From: a virus
Strand: one strand, 5' to 3'
IMG/VR virus record: IMGVR_UViG_3300028800_000071
Span: 1-64,000 of that record
DNA: 64,000 nt
Below, piece by piece: positions 42,192 through 50,567 of the stretch. The notes beneath the pieces are model-generated. The model ran no database searches. It saw only the letters and a list, made by a program, of their open reading frames with translations, and was not told where the DNA came from. Both the position numbers and the translations under genes were made by a program. The first letter of the stretch is position 1, and every line of letters starts with the position of its first letter.

Positions 42192-42512
42192 GTGCCATCT
42201 TGGGAACGCGAGATCTCGGACTTGTGGGCGGCGTTATTCGTCCCCGCGAGCGCCGTCATCGGCACGATCGGCGTCATTCTGCTCGCCCTCACCCGCTTCA
42301 AGGACAAGCGGATGGAAGGGGCGCTCGAAGCGAGCACGACCTGGCGCGAGCTCGCACAAAGCCGCGAGGCCACCAATGTCGATCTCGAACGCAAGGCCGT
42401 GTCGAGAGATCGGTACATTCAGCGGCTCGAACGGCAAAACTCATTCCTTTGGGATCAACTTGCGCCCGAGAAGCGAGAGGAGGTTTCTCGCAAATGGAAC
42501 TTACGCGAATAG
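42192..42512 (+). CDS. Membrane protein with coiled coil, 106 aa (lysis candidate)
   Basis: GTG start. One transmembrane helix (FVPASAVIGTIGVILLALT) after a short N-terminus, then a charged coiled coil (TWRELAQSREATNVDLERK). This plan, one N-terminal anchor plus coiled coil, is shared by inner-membrane spanins and some holin-associated proteins. Being next to a multi-pass membrane protein and about 1.5 kb before the endolysin supports a lysis role. Confidence 0.55.
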   Translation: MPSWEREISDLWAALFVPASAVIGTIGVILLALTRFKDKRMEGALEASTTWRELAQSREATNVDLERKAVSRDRYIQRLERQNSFLWDQLAPEKREEVSRKWNLRE

Positions 42513-42519
42513 GTGCCGT

Positions 42520-42921
42520 ATGATTAACACGCTTCCGAACACCCTGTGGGCTCTCTCTGTTTGTAGCTTCATTGCGATCTATGCGATCGTGCTCGGCTTT
42601 GCGTGGGGGAAAATCAGCCGGCGGTTTTTGTTCCGCCGATTCGCCGATCACTATACGCAGTTCGACGTGACGTGCGTCGGCATCGGAACATTACTCACCC
42701 TCATTCTTTTTGAGTGGGGCGTTCGCGCGCCGTTCGTATTTTTCGTTTTCGGTCACGTGACGATCGGCGGGTGGTGGGTTCAAATCTGGATCGTCTGCTT
42801 CGCTGCCGGCACAATGTTTGGCTACAGTAAACGCAAGCGCGAGGACAACAACCTCCTCAACGACGGCGCCATTACGTTCTGCCCCCATCCTAACTGTCCA
42901 GCACTAAAAGGAGATCACTAG
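42520..42921 (+). CDS. Multi-pass membrane protein, 133 aa (holin candidate)
   Basis: ATG 42520 chosen because it follows the previous stop by 7 bp and starts with a hydrophobic helix (LWALSVCSFIAIYAIVLGF). Two or three further helices follow, with a Lys/Arg-rich C-terminus (YSKRKRED) and a terminal CPHPNCP. Size and topology fit a class I holin; unproven. Confidence 0.55.
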   Translation: MINTLPNTLWALSVCSFIAIYAIVLGFAWGKISRRFLFRRFADHYTQFDVTCVGIGTLLTLILFEWGVRAPFVFFVFGHVTIGGWWVQIWIVCFAAGTMFGYSKRKREDNNLLNDGAITFCPHPNCPALKGDH

Positions 42922-43301
42922 TGAAGCAAATCCTCGCCGTTGCGATGCTCATGCTCGCGGCGGCACCCGTGTCTGCGGCAACGCCGCCACCGAATGCCGC
43001 GCCGGCGAGCGCGCCAATCCAAAATGCACCGAACGGTGTCAAGCCAAGTCCGCAGCCGTTATGGGCGCTCGTGAAAACCGTGCAAGACAACGACGCCGCC
43101 GTAACGCGCGACTACAATCTTTTTGTCATGCACTATCAGACGTTCGGCGCCTCGGTCTATGCACCGTGGTGCGTCAACGCGGGCGGCGTCCTCACCGTGA
43201 AGCTCGCCAAAGCGTGGGCTGCATGGCCGGCAACCGTGTGGTGCCATAAGGACGATCCGAAAGGGCCAGGGCGTTCCGCCACGGCGCCGGTGGTCAAATG
43301 A
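42921..43301 (+). CDS. Secreted protein, 126 aa
   Basis: GTG start overlapping the previous stop. Signal peptide (MKQILAVAMLMLAAAPVSA), a Pro/Ala-rich linker, then a small domain with two Cys (WCVNAGG, WCHKDD) that could form a disulphide. It lies in the lysis region, coupled to the next gene. A periplasmic role is inferred from the signal only. Confidence 0.6.
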   Translation: MKQILAVAMLMLAAAPVSAATPPPNAAPASAPIQNAPNGVKPSPQPLWALVKTVQDNDAAVTRDYNLFVMHYQTFGASVYAPWCVNAGGVLTVKLAKAWAAWPATVWCHKDDPKGPGRSATAPVVK

Positions 43302-44029
43302 TCGCCACCCATCATTGGTCCGGCTCGCGCGCCGTTCGCGGCCGCAACTATCATATCGAGAACGCGCGTACGGGCATCATCGACGACGCCTATCGCCATC
43401 TGCTGCGCGCCGCATGGATCACCGACGACGGCGCCAAGTCGGTAGACTTCCATAAACTCAAATCGCTGTTCATCGTCTACAAGAACGATTCGCTCACGGA
43501 AACGACCGAGTTCGGGACCTGGGATCTCAATAGCGATCCGCGCAACGGCACGCCGAATATCGAGATCGCCTCGCTCTGTATGCCGGGCGGCGCGACGGAC
43601 TTCGAGGGCGTCGAACCATTCACGATCGCGCACGCATGGGTTCACGCCTACGAAACCGCGGCGATCTGCCTGCTCAAAGGTCAAGACCCGCAGGAGTTCT
43701 TCAACGCAAACGTCGCGCCGCAACTGCAAAACGGACCGATCTTCGTTTTTAGTACGCACGGCGAGCGTGCGATTCAGACCAAGAACTACAACGTGCCTGG
43801 CGCCGGCGCATCGTCGGAAGCCGTGTCTGAGGAATATGGCTACTTCTTCGGCAGCGGTGATTCTGATTCGCGCGCCGATCTATTCTGCCTCGACGGCGCG
43901 TGGTACAACGGCAAAGTCACCGAGGACCAATGCCGATCGAGCGCGGCAGCGATCCGCCATCACGCGCTCATGATCATCCAGCACGGGCTCGTGAAAGACT
44001 TCTGGGGGCTCGACGGCCCCGAGAGCTAA
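43298..44029 (+). CDS. Hypothetical protein, 243 aa; possible envelope hydrolase
   Basis: ATG overlaps the previous stop. THHWSGSRAVRG at the N-terminus and GTPNIEIASLCMPGG in the centre recall the His and IGIEI patterns of amidase-2 enzymes, and AHAWVHAYE adds a His-rich helix. The match is weak and the metal ligands are not all identifiable. Its position between a secreted protein and a transglycosylase favours an envelope role. No export signal. Confidence 0.45.
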   Translation: MIATHHWSGSRAVRGRNYHIENARTGIIDDAYRHLLRAAWITDDGAKSVDFHKLKSLFIVYKNDSLTETTEFGTWDLNSDPRNGTPNIEIASLCMPGGATDFEGVEPFTIAHAWVHAYETAAICLLKGQDPQEFFNANVAPQLQNGPIFVFSTHGERAIQTKNYNVPGAGASSEAVSEEYGYFFGSGDSDSRADLFCLDGAWYNGKVTEDQCRSSAAAIRHHALMIIQHGLVKDFWGLDGPES

Positions 44030-44036
44030 AGCGCAA

Positions 44037-44067
44037 CGAGGGCGAGCAATCGCCCTCGCTTCTTTCC
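44037..44067 (+). terminator. Hairpin terminator before the endolysin gene
   Basis: CGAGGGCGA pairs with TCGCCCTCG (44037-44058) around a GCAA tetraloop, followed by CTTCTTT. It starts 8 bp after a stop codon. It could terminate, or partly attenuate, transcription into the endolysin gene. Confidence 0.7.
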
Positions 44068-44078
44068 CCGAAGGTGTC

Positions 44079-44891
44079 ATGGACAATCACGTCGTCGATA
44101 TCTGCCTCGCGATCTTCGCTTTGTCGATGGTCGCGCTTGCCGTTATTCCGCACCCCGAAGGTACGCCGATCCCATCGGCGCCGCTCACGAAGCCGCTCTC
44201 AAAGACGGCCGCGGTCGTGCTCAAATACAATAACGAGCATCCATTCTTCAGTAAGGCGCCCGTGTGGACCGAACCGGCGCCCGGCGTAACGATTCACAAG
44301 ATCCCGCCGAGCACGGCGCAAGAAGAAGCCGACGTCGCCGAAGCCGCGAGCGTGCGCGAGAAGTATCCGCTCACGATGATCTTCGCTGCGCTCGGCGTCG
44401 AGAGCGTGCTCGATCCGCTTTGCGAAAACCACAACGCCGCGCCGGGCGAAAGCAACGAAGGCAATAAGTTCGGGCCGGCCGGTTGGGATATGGGGCTTGG
44501 ACAGTTCAAACTCGGAATTCTGGCCAAGGCGCTCGGCATCACGCTCGCGCAGGCACAGGAGCTCGCGTTCACGATCAAATGGGCGATCGACTATCACGTC
44601 GCCGTGATGAAGAAGGAAGTCGCCTGGGCCAATACGGTCATTGCGCAAAACCAAGGCAACTCGAACGTCGATTATCGCTTTCGCGATCCGTATCTACTCG
44701 CGACGTGCTCGTACAACTACGGCCGCAACGGCGTGCTCGAACAGTATTATTACAAAGGCACGTTTCCCGACGGCGGCAAGAACCCCGATGGTACTCCGCG
44801 CAAGAATCACGGCGCGTCGGTCATGAGTGACGAAGCCTACTTTGCCAAGCAACTCGGCGTAACGTCGATCTTCGCCTATCTCAAGGCGTAG
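44079..44891 (+). CDS. Transglycosylase-like endolysin with N-terminal anchor, 270 aa
   Basis: Cleaves peptidoglycan. The catalytic Glu lies in AALGVESVLDPL, followed by GWDMGLGQFKLGIL (GLxQF motif) and YNYGRNGV, the order of SLT/lysozyme-fold enzymes. The N-terminus has a hydrophobic helix (CLAIFALSMVALAVIP) that could act as a signal-anchor-release segment, so export may use the Sec system. Start ATG 44079 has GAAGGTG upstream. No separate cell-wall-binding domain. Confidence 0.75.
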   Translation: MDNHVVDICLAIFALSMVALAVIPHPEGTPIPSAPLTKPLSKTAAVVLKYNNEHPFFSKAPVWTEPAPGVTIHKIPPSTAQEEADVAEAASVREKYPLTMIFAALGVESVLDPLCENHNAAPGESNEGNKFGPAGWDMGLGQFKLGILAKALGITLAQAQELAFTIKWAIDYHVAVMKKEVAWANTVIAQNQGNSNVDYRFRDPYLLATCSYNYGRNGVLEQYYYKGTFPDGGKNPDGTPRKNHGASVMSDEAYFAKQLGVTSIFAYLKA

Positions 44892-44903
44892 GAGGATCAT
44901 TGC

Positions 44904-45059
44904 ATGGATTCCGATTCTGGCGGTGGCGCAAAAGGGTCCGTCGCCGCTTCAGACAGCCTCGATGCCGTCGTGATTCACAAAGACGGCAGCACGACCCAAA
45001 CTCAGCTAACGGGCGTTAAAAAAATCATCGCCTGGTTCAAAGGATGGTTCACGTCATGA
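44904..45059 (+). CDS. 51-residue protein with amphipathic C-terminus
   Basis: Excellent ribosome site (GGAGG, 44890-44895). The N-terminal half is Ser/Gly/Asp-rich and soluble; the C-terminus GVKKIIAWFKGWFTS is a short basic amphipathic helix with Trp and Phe, like membrane-active peptides. The stop overlaps the lipoprotein start. A link to lysis is plausible from position between endolysin and lipoprotein. Confidence 0.5.
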   Translation: MDSDSGGGAKGSVAASDSLDAVVIHKDGSTTQTQLTGVKKIIAWFKGWFTS

Positions 45060-45991
45060 AAAAACTGCTCGGTGCAGTTCTGCTCACGGCGCTCGCGCTC
45101 GCAGGCTGCTCTCACGGAACAACGCATCACCCGGGCCTCGCGCCGGGAAAGATGCGTGCGCACAGTTCGCTCGTTCACAAGGTTGACCTTAAGGCCGGCA
45201 AGCCGCAAGAGCACGCCGTAATCGATCTGCGCAAACACCAGCCGACGGTATTCCTCGGTAGCGGCGTCAACTTCGGCCATATCATGGCCTATCACTATCG
45301 TCACCATCGTCTGATCGGCGTTCACGATCTCGGGTTCGGGACCGTGACGAACGTCGGCGTAATGGCCATGGCCAACGACTTTGCGTGGGCCGGCCCGTCG
45401 GGTGCGCCGATCAATACGCTCGCGCTCTGCAAGTTCATGGCGACAGGTACGGGCACAACCGCCTCGGCCTCAACGGATATCGCGTTGCAGACCGCCGACG
45501 GTGTTGCCTCAGTCACCGGCACGCAGTCGCTCGTGAGCGCGGCCAACTCCCAAGCCTATAAGGTCGTCGGAACCCAAAACTATACGGGCACCGAGGCCGT
45601 CACGGAATGGGGACTCTTTGCGAACGGCACGCTTTCGGCGAGCACAGGCACGCCGTTTACCGCCGGATCGGCGACGAGCGGAACCGTAACAGGCACACCG
45701 CTTACGGCATCGTCGACGACGGCTCAAGGCGAGCAACAGTTCATCTTCCAAGATACGACCAAATCGCCGAAGATCTACGGCTTGGTGACGAGCAACACCA
45801 CGTCGGTCGTGACCGTTCCGGCGTGGTACAAATCCACCGACGGCACCGCTGCCGGCACAACGCCGGCCAACGCCGATGCGTTGACGATTCTCCCGGTGAT
45901 GCTCGACCATATCGTCTTTTCGGCGATCAACGTCATCAATGGCGACTCGATTCAGTTTACGTTCACGTTGACGTTGCCTTCGGGCTCGTAA
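45056..45991 (+). CDS. Lipoprotein, 311 aa
   Basis: Starts MKKLLGAVLLTALALAGCSH, a lipoprotein signal with the lipobox LALAGC, Cys18 being the anchor. ATG 45056 is chosen over the GTG four codons upstream because it overlaps the preceding stop. The mature part has a His-rich region (KHQPTVFLGS, HYRHHRLIG) and then a beta-rich domain with tandem Thr/Ser/Gly segments, like a fibre tip. The domain is shared in style with the repeat protein that follows. Function unknown. Confidence 0.65.
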   Translation: MKKLLGAVLLTALALAGCSHGTTHHPGLAPGKMRAHSSLVHKVDLKAGKPQEHAVIDLRKHQPTVFLGSGVNFGHIMAYHYRHHRLIGVHDLGFGTVTNVGVMAMANDFAWAGPSGAPINTLALCKFMATGTGTTASASTDIALQTADGVASVTGTQSLVSAANSQAYKVVGTQNYTGTEAVTEWGLFANGTLSASTGTPFTAGSATSGTVTGTPLTASSTTAQGEQQFIFQDTTKSPKIYGLVTSNTTSVVTVPAWYKSTDGTAAGTTPANADALTILPVMLDHIVFSAINVINGDSIQFTFTLTLPSGS

Positions 45992-46015
45992 GTAACTCGC
46001 ACGGGAGTCTAGCCG

Positions 46016-49000
46016 ATGGCGATCTCGTTCGTCCAAGCCGCTCAAGGCGCGGGGTTCGGCGTCGTTCTCGGTGCGGCTCCCGTGAAAGGCAACCTCTTAC
46101 TCGCCGTTGCGGTCAATAACGGCTCGACGCCGACAGCCAATACGGGCTGGACGAGCATCGACACCCTCAACCTCACGCAAGACGGCATTTCGCTCTATAA
46201 GATCGCTGGTGCGGCCGAACTCTCGACGCAGACGCCGATCGCCGGCACGTCGAGCAACGTTTCGGTCTACGAGTTCCACGCCGATCGCGGCTTTGCGGCC
46301 AATCCGGTCGATGACCATTCCGTGCGCCAAGGCGCACCGGCTACGCCGCCGACGTGCGTTTCTAACGGCGTAAACCCGACCAAGCCGATCAACGGAATGC
46401 TGGCGGTGTTTTACTCTACGTCGAGCGCCGATACGGCGCCGACGGCTGTTTCGGGCATGACCGTGCAACTCACGTTGAGCGGCGGCGCGACCGGCAACGG
46501 CGTCGGCTGTTATCAGATCGGCGTCAACGGCGAACACGTCACAAAAACAGCGACGTGGACCGGCTCAACGAGCGCATCATCGTGCGCCTTTATCATCGTC
46601 TTTTACGAGCAGACGGAAGTCACGCTCGTGCAAGCCGCGACGGCCGTCGGCACCGGCGTCACGTTCGGATCTGCGCCGACGCAAGGCAATCTGCTCGTCG
46701 CCGTCTGCTTCAATAGCGGCACGCCGGCGCTCGGCACAGGCTGGACGAATATCGACAATCAGGCGAGTTCGCCCAATAGTCGATCTATGTATAAGATCGC
46801 CGGGGCCGGCGAATCGACGACACAAAGTCCGACAAGTACGGCGACGAGTACGCTCATGGTCGCCGAGTTCAACGCCGTGAGCGGACCATTTACGGCAGCG
46901 AATCTCGACGTACATGGCGTGACGCGCGTTGCGACGGCAAATCCACCGAGCGTCACGTCCGGTGCTCTTACGCCATCGAAGGTCAACGACTTCGCCATCG
47001 TTGTCGCGTGCGATGCCGGTACGGCCGACGCTGCGCCGACGGCGATCACCGGCATGGTCACGCTCGTTGATATGCCAGGCACCGGCGGCAACGTCGGTAT
47101 CGGCTTTGCGGCGTGGACGGTCAATACGGGCACGGGTTCGTTTACGAAAACCGTCACGTGGGGTAGCGGCACAACGTCGGCGAGCGCCGTTCACGTCATG
47201 ATCTTTACGGTGCCGGGCTATACTTCAACGCCGTCGGGATCTGTGACGGGCGCGGGGGCCGCCAATCGCGCCGATAAGGCGGTGCGCACCGGCAGCATCA
47301 CGGGAGCCAGCGCGCTCTCGCGGGCGATCGCTCATGGTCTGACGGCCTCGATCACGGCCGTGAGCTCCGCGCTCCGATTCGTCGCAAAGATATTGCCCGG
47401 CGCGTCGATGACGCCGACCGGCACGGCGACAAAGCAGGCGCAACTGCCGGTTGCAGGCAGCGTCACGGGTGCAAGCTCGTTCGTGCGCGCAACCTTTGCA
47501 CAACTCGCTGGAAGCGAAACGCCGGCCGGAACGTTCGTGCGTTTCATTCAGCGCGTGCTCACGACGGGCTCGATCACGGGTGCCGGCGCCGCTTCAAAGC
47601 AGACGCAGGTGCCGGTGGCCGGGTCCGTCACGGGCTCGACTTCGATGCTGCACGCCATCGGCGCGCTACTCAGCGGCAGCGTCACGGGCGCGACCGGATT
47701 CGTTCGCTCGACGTTCCGTAAACTCACCGGCAGCGAGACCCCCGCCGGCGCGGCTACGCGTGCGATCGCGCGCGCCTTTACTGCGGCGAGCATCACGGCA
47801 AGCTCGGCTCTGGCCACCGGCAAAGCCTTCGTGCGATCCTTGACGAGTTCGATCACGGGCACGACCGGCTTCGTTCGCTCGACGTTCCGCAAGCTCACCG
47901 GCAGCGAAACGCCAGCCGGCGCGGCTGCGCGTGCGATCGCGCGCGCGTTCACGGCAGCGAGCATTACAGCCACGTCGGCGCTGGCCACCAGCAAGTCTTT
48001 CCTCCGATCATTCACGGGTTCGATCACGGGCTCGAGTTCGATGCTACACGCCATCGGTGCGCTTCTCAGCGGCAGCGTCACGGGCACGAGCTCGATGAAC
48101 CGCTCGATCGGCGCGAAGCTCACCGGAAGCATCACGGATGCCGGGACGTTCATCCGATCGACCGTCGCGAAACTTACGGGCAGCGAAACTCCCGCCGGTG
48201 TCGTCGCGCGCGCGATCGCCCGCACCTTCGCCGCGGCGAGCATCACGGCGAGCTCGGCTCTGGCCACCGGCAAGGCGTTCGTTCGATCGTTCACCGGCTC
48301 GATCACCCCGGCCGGCTCGATCAATCGGTTCACGACGGCGCTGATCTCGGGCAGCGAGGCCGCTACGTCGTCGCTCAACCGCTTCACGGCGCGTCTTGAG
48401 GCCGGGAGCATTACCGGGGCCGGCACGGCTCACAAATCGACCGGAACGGTCGAAAGCGGCAGCATCACGGATGCCGGGGCGATCGGCAAGCAGACGAAGG
48501 TGCCCGTGGCGGGCAGCGTCACGAGCTCGGGAACGCTCAGGCGCTCGATCTTCGCCTTGCTCGCGGCCAGCATCACGGCGGCCAGCGCGATCCGGCGCGC
48601 GTCGACCAGGGCGCTCGTCGCCCAGGTTACGCCGCAGGGCGGGCTCGCCCGGGCGATCGGCGCGGCGCTCGCGAGTGCCAGCATTACGGCACAGTCGCTG
48701 CTTACGTCCAATCGTGCCATCATCCGCAACTTCACGGCGTCGATCGCGCCGAGCGGGACGATCGGCAAAGCCGTCAGCGCGCTACTGAGCGGCAACGTGG
48801 CGCCGGCGACACACCTCCTTCGCTCGACGGTCGTACAGTTCGGCGGCCAGATCACCGCAACGGCCGGCATCGTCCGTACGACGGTGCTCAATATCGCCGG
48901 CAGCATCGCGGCCGCTGGCACCATTGCTCGTGGCCGTATCAAGAACTTCACCGGCTCAATCACCGGGCAAGGCGTGCTCGCCGACCGCAAGGCGATCAAC

Positions 49001-49300
49001 GTCATCTTCAACGCCGTGCTTGCGCCGCAGGGCACGATACGTCGGTCGATCCGCAAGGCGTTCGCGGCCGTCATTGCGGCCGTCGGGTCGCTTCGCAATC
49101 TGTTCTATCACGCGCCGCCGGCCATCGTGCTCGATATTGCGATCATCGCGCCGACGGAGATCAGCGCCTCGATTCTCGCGCCGACGGTGATCGGCGCACC
49201 GATTCTCGCGCCGACGACAATCAGCGCACCGATTCTCGCGCCGACGATGCTTGAGCTCGATATTCCCGGCGCCATCATTCTGTCGGTTTCGGGGGACTAA
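46016..49300 (+). CDS. Giant repeat protein with fibre-like architecture, 1094 aa
   Basis: Three parts. Residues 1-400 hold two similar beta domains (FVQAAQGAGFGVVLGAAP and LVQAATAVGTGVTFGSAPTQ, each followed by GNLLxAV). Residues about 405-1020 are tandem repeats of roughly 20 residues built on GSITGxSxxxRxIxxxLx. The end has four 11-residue copies of APTxIxAxILA. Such Gly-Ser-Ile-Thr repeats are known from phage fibres and other surface proteins. It has no signal peptide. Probably a long tail fibre or decoration. Confidence 0.65.
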   Translation: MAISFVQAAQGAGFGVVLGAAPVKGNLLLAVAVNNGSTPTANTGWTSIDTLNLTQDGISLYKIAGAAELSTQTPIAGTSSNVSVYEFHADRGFAANPVDDHSVRQGAPATPPTCVSNGVNPTKPINGMLAVFYSTSSADTAPTAVSGMTVQLTLSGGATGNGVGCYQIGVNGEHVTKTATWTGSTSASSCAFIIVFYEQTEVTLVQAATAVGTGVTFGSAPTQGNLLVAVCFNSGTPALGTGWTNIDNQASSPNSRSMYKIAGAGESTTQSPTSTATSTLMVAEFNAVSGPFTAANLDVHGVTRVATANPPSVTSGALTPSKVNDFAIVVACDAGTADAAPTAITGMVTLVDMPGTGGNVGIGFAAWTVNTGTGSFTKTVTWGSGTTSASAVHVMIFTVPGYTSTPSGSVTGAGAANRADKAVRTGSITGASALSRAIAHGLTASITAVSSALRFVAKILPGASMTPTGTATKQAQLPVAGSVTGASSFVRATFAQLAGSETPAGTFVRFIQRVLTTGSITGAGAASKQTQVPVAGSVTGSTSMLHAIGALLSGSVTGATGFVRSTFRKLTGSETPAGAATRAIARAFTAASITASSALATGKAFVRSLTSSITGTTGFVRSTFRKLTGSETPAGAAARAIARAFTAASITATSALATSKSFLRSFTGSITGSSSMLHAIGALLSGSVTGTSSMNRSIGAKLTGSITDAGTFIRSTVAKLTGSETPAGVVARAIARTFAAASITASSALATGKAFVRSFTGSITPAGSINRFTTALISGSEAATSSLNRFTARLEAGSITGAGTAHKSTGTVESGSITDAGAIGKQTKVPVAGSVTSSGTLRRSIFALLAASITAASAIRRASTRALVAQVTPQGGLARAIGAALASASITAQSLLTSNRAIIRNFTASIAPSGTIGKAVSALLSGNVAPATHLLRSTVVQFGGQITATAGIVRTTVLNIAGSIAAAGTIARGRIKNFTGSITGQGVLADRKAINVIFNAVLAPQGTIRRSIRKAFAAVIAAVGSLRNLFYHAPPAIVLDIAIIAPTEISASILAPTVIGAPILAPTTISAPILAPTMLELDIPGAIILSVSGD
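47230..49080 (+). repeat. Tandem about 60-bp repeat array in the fibre-like gene
   Basis: Roughly 30 imperfect copies encoding [L/F]xGSITGxxxxxRxxxx-type units of about 20 residues, alternating GSxTG and GSETPAG versions. Longer higher-order blocks recur (GFVRSTFRKLTGSETPAGAA occurs twice), showing recent duplication and making the array prone to recombination and misassembly. Confidence 0.8.
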
Positions 49301-49633
49301 ATGAATAGCGACCAGCAGCCGGTCATCATTCCGCAAAAGACGATCGGCCGAACGATCAAAGTCAATACCAACGGCGAAGGCTACGTAATCACTTCGGGCC
49401 TCACGGCCGTCCTGATCTTCCGCCAAGTGAGCGGCACGGGCGTTCGCAACGAAAAACAACTCACGTGCGCGATCGCCGCCGACGGCCTGTCGGTATCCTA
49501 TACGACGGTCGGCGGCGAGTTCGACGCGATCCCCGGTCTGTGCGATGCGCAGGTCAAAGTCTTTGCCTCTGGCGTGCTCGACTACAGCTACGTCATGCCA
49601 CGCCTCGTCAACATTCAGCCGCCTTTAGGATGA
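49301..49633 (+). CDS. Small beta-type tail protein, 110 aa
   Basis: ATG directly after the repeat-gene stop. IKVNTNGEGYVITSGLTAVL and CDAQVKVFASGVLDYSYVM suggest a small beta-sandwich of the BppU-like or fibre-accessory type. Function unknown. Confidence 0.5.
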   Translation: MNSDQQPVIIPQKTIGRTIKVNTNGEGYVITSGLTAVLIFRQVSGTGVRNEKQLTCAIAADGLSVSYTTVGGEFDAIPGLCDAQVKVFASGVLDYSYVMPRLVNIQPPLG

Positions 49634-49941
49634 ACACTATGGCGATCAAGTTTTCGAACCCATGGATGGCGGCGCTCTACGCGGCGCTCTATTCGTGCTT
49701 CATTAGTGCGTTCACGATCGTCTCGACGGCCGTCGGCGTCGGCTTGACGCTCGGCCCCAAAAACGGCGGCTTCGACGATCTGACGACCTTCATTACGTTT
49801 ATGAGCCACGCATGGTTCGGCTGCGTACTCGGCTTCGTCTTTCAGGTCGGGCCGTACGTGCGCGCCAAGCAAGGCTTTACGGCCTCGAAGAACGGCGGCG
49901 CAACAGCTCCCCCGCCGGAACAAAACCAGCCAGACAAATAG
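49630..49941 (+). CDS. Two-helix membrane protein, 103 aa (holin-like)
   Basis: Two membrane helices (WMAALYAALYSCFISAFTIV and TFMSHAWFGCVLGFVFQV) with a Pro/Gln-rich hydrophilic tail. ATG 49630 overlaps the previous stop; ATG 49639, with AGGA at better spacing, would remove three residues. The topology fits a class II/III holin, so the phage has more than one holin candidate. Confidence 0.5.
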   Translation: MNTMAIKFSNPWMAALYAALYSCFISAFTIVSTAVGVGLTLGPKNGGFDDLTTFITFMSHAWFGCVLGFVFQVGPYVRAKQGFTASKNGGATAPPPEQNQPDK

Positions 49942-50003
49942 GAAGCCGCCGTCGAGCGGCCAATCTCCTCCCCCACACCCTCGAAAACGTTAGGAGAACA
50001 AAG

Positions 50004-50306
50004 ATGGATCTTCAAGATATCCTCAAGCCGCTCGAAAAGGAAATGATCGAAGCGGTCGCCGCGGGTCTCGATAACGAAAAGACCGCGATCGAGCAAGTCA
50101 CCGGACCGGCGGTTTTGGTCGTCGTCAACGGTGCCGTCAAGGTCGCCGATGGCGTGTTTGCGCAGTTCCCGTGGGGCACCGGCGCGATCGTCGATGCCGC
50201 GCTGCATAAGTACGTGCAGCAATACGAAGGCGATATCAGCAAGTACGAAGGCGCCGGGATCGACGATCTCGTGCAGCTGCTCGAAAACGCCGCAGCGAAA
50301 CTCTAA
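50004..50306 (+). CDS. Hypothetical protein, 100 aa
   Basis: AGGAGAAC upstream of ATG 50004. Helical protein (DILKPLEKEMIEAVAAGLDN, KYVQQYEGDISKYEGA) with a hydrophobic middle (GPAVLVVVNGAVKV). It ends at a strong terminator, closing the late operon. Function unknown. Confidence 0.6.
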   Translation: MDLQDILKPLEKEMIEAVAAGLDNEKTAIEQVTGPAVLVVVNGAVKVADGVFAQFPWGTGAIVDAALHKYVQQYEGDISKYEGAGIDDLVQLLENAAAKL

Positions 50307-50327
50307 CCCCTATCGCACGTTGCAACG

Positions 50328-50364
50328 AAGCACCCTCGCCGTAATGGCGGGGGTGCTTTTTTCT
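50328..50364 (+). terminator. Strong intrinsic terminator
   Basis: AAGCACCCTCGCC (50328-50340) pairs with GGCGGGGGTGCTT (50346-50358) around GTAAT, with six further T residues, one G-T wobble only. It ends the transcript through 50306. Confidence 0.9.
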
Positions 50365-50380
50365 TTTGTCCCGAGGAGGC

Positions 50381-50548
50381 ATGAAGAAGCGAACAGATGA
50401 CGACGACGATCTCGTCGAATACGATCCCCCCGAGCCAGAGCCCGAGCGAGAGCGCGTCAAGCTGCCGCCGCTCAAACCCGTCGATCAACTCGAACGAACG
50501 CGTCTGCGGCCGGCGCCGACGCACGTGACGCACAAGATTCCAAAATGA
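50381..50548 (+). CDS. Small charged protein, 55 aa
   Basis: AGGAGG just upstream of ATG 50381. Mixed-charge and Pro-rich (KKRTDDDDDLVEYDPPEPEP...LERTRLRPAP); probably disordered. It is the first gene after the terminator and must have its own promoter or read-through. Function unknown. Confidence 0.55.
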   Translation: MKKRTDDDDDLVEYDPPEPEPERERVKLPPLKPVDQLERTRLRPAPTHVTHKIPK

Positions 50549-50567
50549 AAGGACGGCATCTAACGCC

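Noticed and set aside
47230-49080. Repeat array that might suggest a CRISPR or mobile element
   Set aside because: The about 60-bp units are contiguous, diverged and encode a continuous protein repeat.
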